The position numbers and the translations under genes are program-made. A DNA stretch of 6,532 nucleotides. Origin: an uncultured Eubacteriales bacterium. Lineage in GTDB: Bacteria; Bacillota; Clostridia; Christensenellales; Borkfalkiaceae. The notes beneath the pieces are model-generated. The model saw only the letters and a program-made list of their open reading frames with translations, did no database searches and was not told the DNA's origin. Location of the stretch: NCBI GenBank assembly GCA_902797515.1, contig CADBSX010000178.1:1-6532 (forward strand). Direction: 5' to 3'. Every line of letters begins with the position of its first letter. Position 1 is the first letter of the stretch. Below, piece by piece: positions 5,487 through 6,532 of this stretch.

Positions 5487-6515
5487 ATGAATATGATTTT
5501 TAAAAGAAAACTGCCGACGCCGCAGGAAGTAAAGGAAATGTATCCCTTGTCCGACGATCTCGCCGAAAAAAAGAAAGAGAACGACGAAGAGATACAGGCT
5601 GTCTTTACGGGCAAAAGCGACAAATTCCTGCTCGTTATAGGACCTTGCTCGGCGGACAGAGAGGACGCCGTTTTGGACTATATTTCGAGACTTGCGAAAA
5701 TACGCGAAAAAGTGCGGGATAAGTTGGTTATCGTTCCGAGGATATACACCAATAAGCCGAGGACGACGGGGGACGGATACAAGGGGATGCTGCATCAGCC
5801 CGATCCGAATTCCGATCCCGATATGTTAAAAGGGCTTATAGCGATCAGAAAACTGCATATGAAAGCACTCGGAGAGACGGGCTTTTCCTGCGCGGACGAG
5901 ATGCTTTATCCCGAAAATCACAGATATCTTTCGGATATGCTCTCTTACGTCGCGATAGGGGCGAGGTCGGTCGAAAATCAGCAGCACAGGCTCACCGCGA
6001 GCGGACTCGATATTCCCGTAGGTATGAAAAATCCGACGGGCGGCGACCTATCGGTAATGATAAATTCCATCGTCGCGGCGCGGCATCCGCACACCTTTAT
6101 TTACAGGGGCTGGGAAGTTAAGAGCAGCGGAAATCCTCTTTCGCACGCCATACTTCGCGGATACGTTGACAAGTACGGAAAATCGCATCCGAACTATCAC
6201 TACGAGGACGTGGCGGGACTTATCGAGGCTTATAGTAAAGCGGGACTCGAAGATATTTCGGTAATAATCGACACTAATCACGCGAATTCGGGGAAAAAAT
6301 ATCTCGAACAGATACGGATAGCGAAAGAGATAATCCACAACGCGAGGATAAATCCTGATATGAAAAAATGCGTAAAGGGGCTTATGATAGAGTCGTATAT
6401 CGAGGACGGTTGTCAGAAAGTCGAGGAAGGCTTGTACGGTAAGTCGATAACCGATCCGTGTTTAGGCTGGGAAAAGACCGAAAGACTTATATACGACATT
6501 GCGGAAGAGAGATAA
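5487..6515 (+). CDS. aroF: Type I 3-deoxy-7-phosphoheptulonate (DAHP) synthase
   Basis: The enzyme condenses PEP and erythrose-4-phosphate to DAHP, the entry step of the shikimate pathway. From the ATG at 5487 it has 342 residues; a TTG at 5463 would give 350. Numbering here follows the 350-residue form. It is collinear with the AroF/AroG/AroH family. LVIGPCSADR (57-66) has the metal ligand Cys62. NKPRTTGDGYKG (97-108) is the substrate loop, and GARSVENQQHR (166-176) is the PEP-binding block. NHANSGKK (272-279) carries His273, MIES carries Glu310, and KSITDP carries Asp331, giving the full Cys/His/Glu/Asp metal set. No chorismate mutase or ACT domain is attached. Positions matching E. coli AroG residues known for Phe inhibition differ (see findings). 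The symbol aroF is a family label only; paralogue and feedback type cannot be set from sequence. The gene closes the operon although it encodes the first reaction. Confidence 0.95.
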   Translation: MNMIFKRKLPTPQEVKEMYPLSDDLAEKKKENDEEIQAVFTGKSDKFLLVIGPCSADREDAVLDYISRLAKIREKVRDKLVIVPRIYTNKPRTTGDGYKGMLHQPDPNSDPDMLKGLIAIRKLHMKALGETGFSCADEMLYPENHRYLSDMLSYVAIGARSVENQQHRLTASGLDIPVGMKNPTGGDLSVMINSIVAARHPHTFIYRGWEVKSSGNPLSHAILRGYVDKYGKSHPNYHYEDVAGLIEAYSKAGLEDISVIIDTNHANSGKKYLEQIRIAKEIIHNARINPDMKKCVKGLMIESYIEDGCQKVEEGLYGKSITDPCLGWEKTERLIYDIAEER

Positions 6516-6532
6516 AAGCCCCTTTCGGCGGC
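6514..6532 (+). terminator. Possible left half of an intrinsic terminator, cut by the window edge
   Basis: After the stop codon comes AAAAGCCCC, then TTTC, then GGCGGC at the edge. GCC/GGC and CC/GG can pair around the TTTC loop with one bulged C. If the next bases were TTTT, the A-run would pair with it and complete a terminator. Only the left arm, the loop and part of the right arm are visible, so this remains a guess. Confidence 0.3.

Noticed and set aside
1..6532. CRISPR arrays, tRNA/rRNA genes, insertion sequences, riboswitch or T-box leader
   Set aside because: No spaced direct repeats, RNA gene signatures, transposase or terminal inverted repeats were seen, and essentially all DNA is occupied by six housekeeping genes. 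Only 45 leader bases are visible, too few for a T-box.

Overview
The window is one compact, single-strand aromatic amino acid biosynthesis operon. It holds six genes on the plus strand and almost no intergenic DNA. The protein sequences look like those of Clostridia-type Bacillota. Markers for this are the HSFSKEIHE start of AroE, the GESGSTLRF loop of AroA, the FSGR variant of chorismate synthase, the KPRTTGDGYKGMLHQPDP stretch of the DAHP synthase and purine-rich Shine-Dalgarno sites. Base composition is intermediate, with heavy use of ATA for Ile and of GCG, TCG and GAA. That fits an uncultured gut-type clostridial lineage better than a classical AT-rich Clostridium, but I cannot name a genus.

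Layout: positions 1-45 are a short leader or the tail of an upstream gene. Then come aroB (3-dehydroquinate synthase, 46-1059), aroC (chorismate synthase, 1056-2156), a fused aroE-aroK gene (shikimate dehydrogenase plus shikimate kinase, 2153-3397), aroA (EPSP synthase, 3400-4608), a tyrA-type prephenate/arogenate dehydrogenase (4592-5470) and a type I DAHP synthase (5487-6515, or from a TTG at 5463). The last 17 bases may be the left half of a terminator cut by the window edge. No stretch over 50 bases lacks a gene. Junctions are -4, -4, +2, -17 and +16 (or -8) bases, which points to one transcript with translational coupling.

Together the genes cover DAHP formation (last gene), DAHP to dehydroquinate (AroB), dehydroshikimate to shikimate to shikimate-3-phosphate (AroE-AroK), EPSP (AroA), chorismate (AroC), and the oxidative step of the tyrosine branch (TyrA). 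Two activities needed for a continuous route are absent here: 3-dehydroquinate dehydratase (aroD/aroQ) and chorismate mutase. Prephenate dehydratase (pheA) is also absent. They must lie outside the window.

This is core metabolism rather than an accessory or defence system, and I found no undescribed system. The points most worth a second look are the AroE-AroK fusion and its altered cofactor loop, the loss in the DAHP synthase of positions known for feedback inhibition in E. coli AroG, substitutions around the glyphosate/PEP loop of AroA, a TyrA without an ACT domain and with a non-acidic cofactor loop, the unusual start sites, and a T7A7 palindrome inside aroE.
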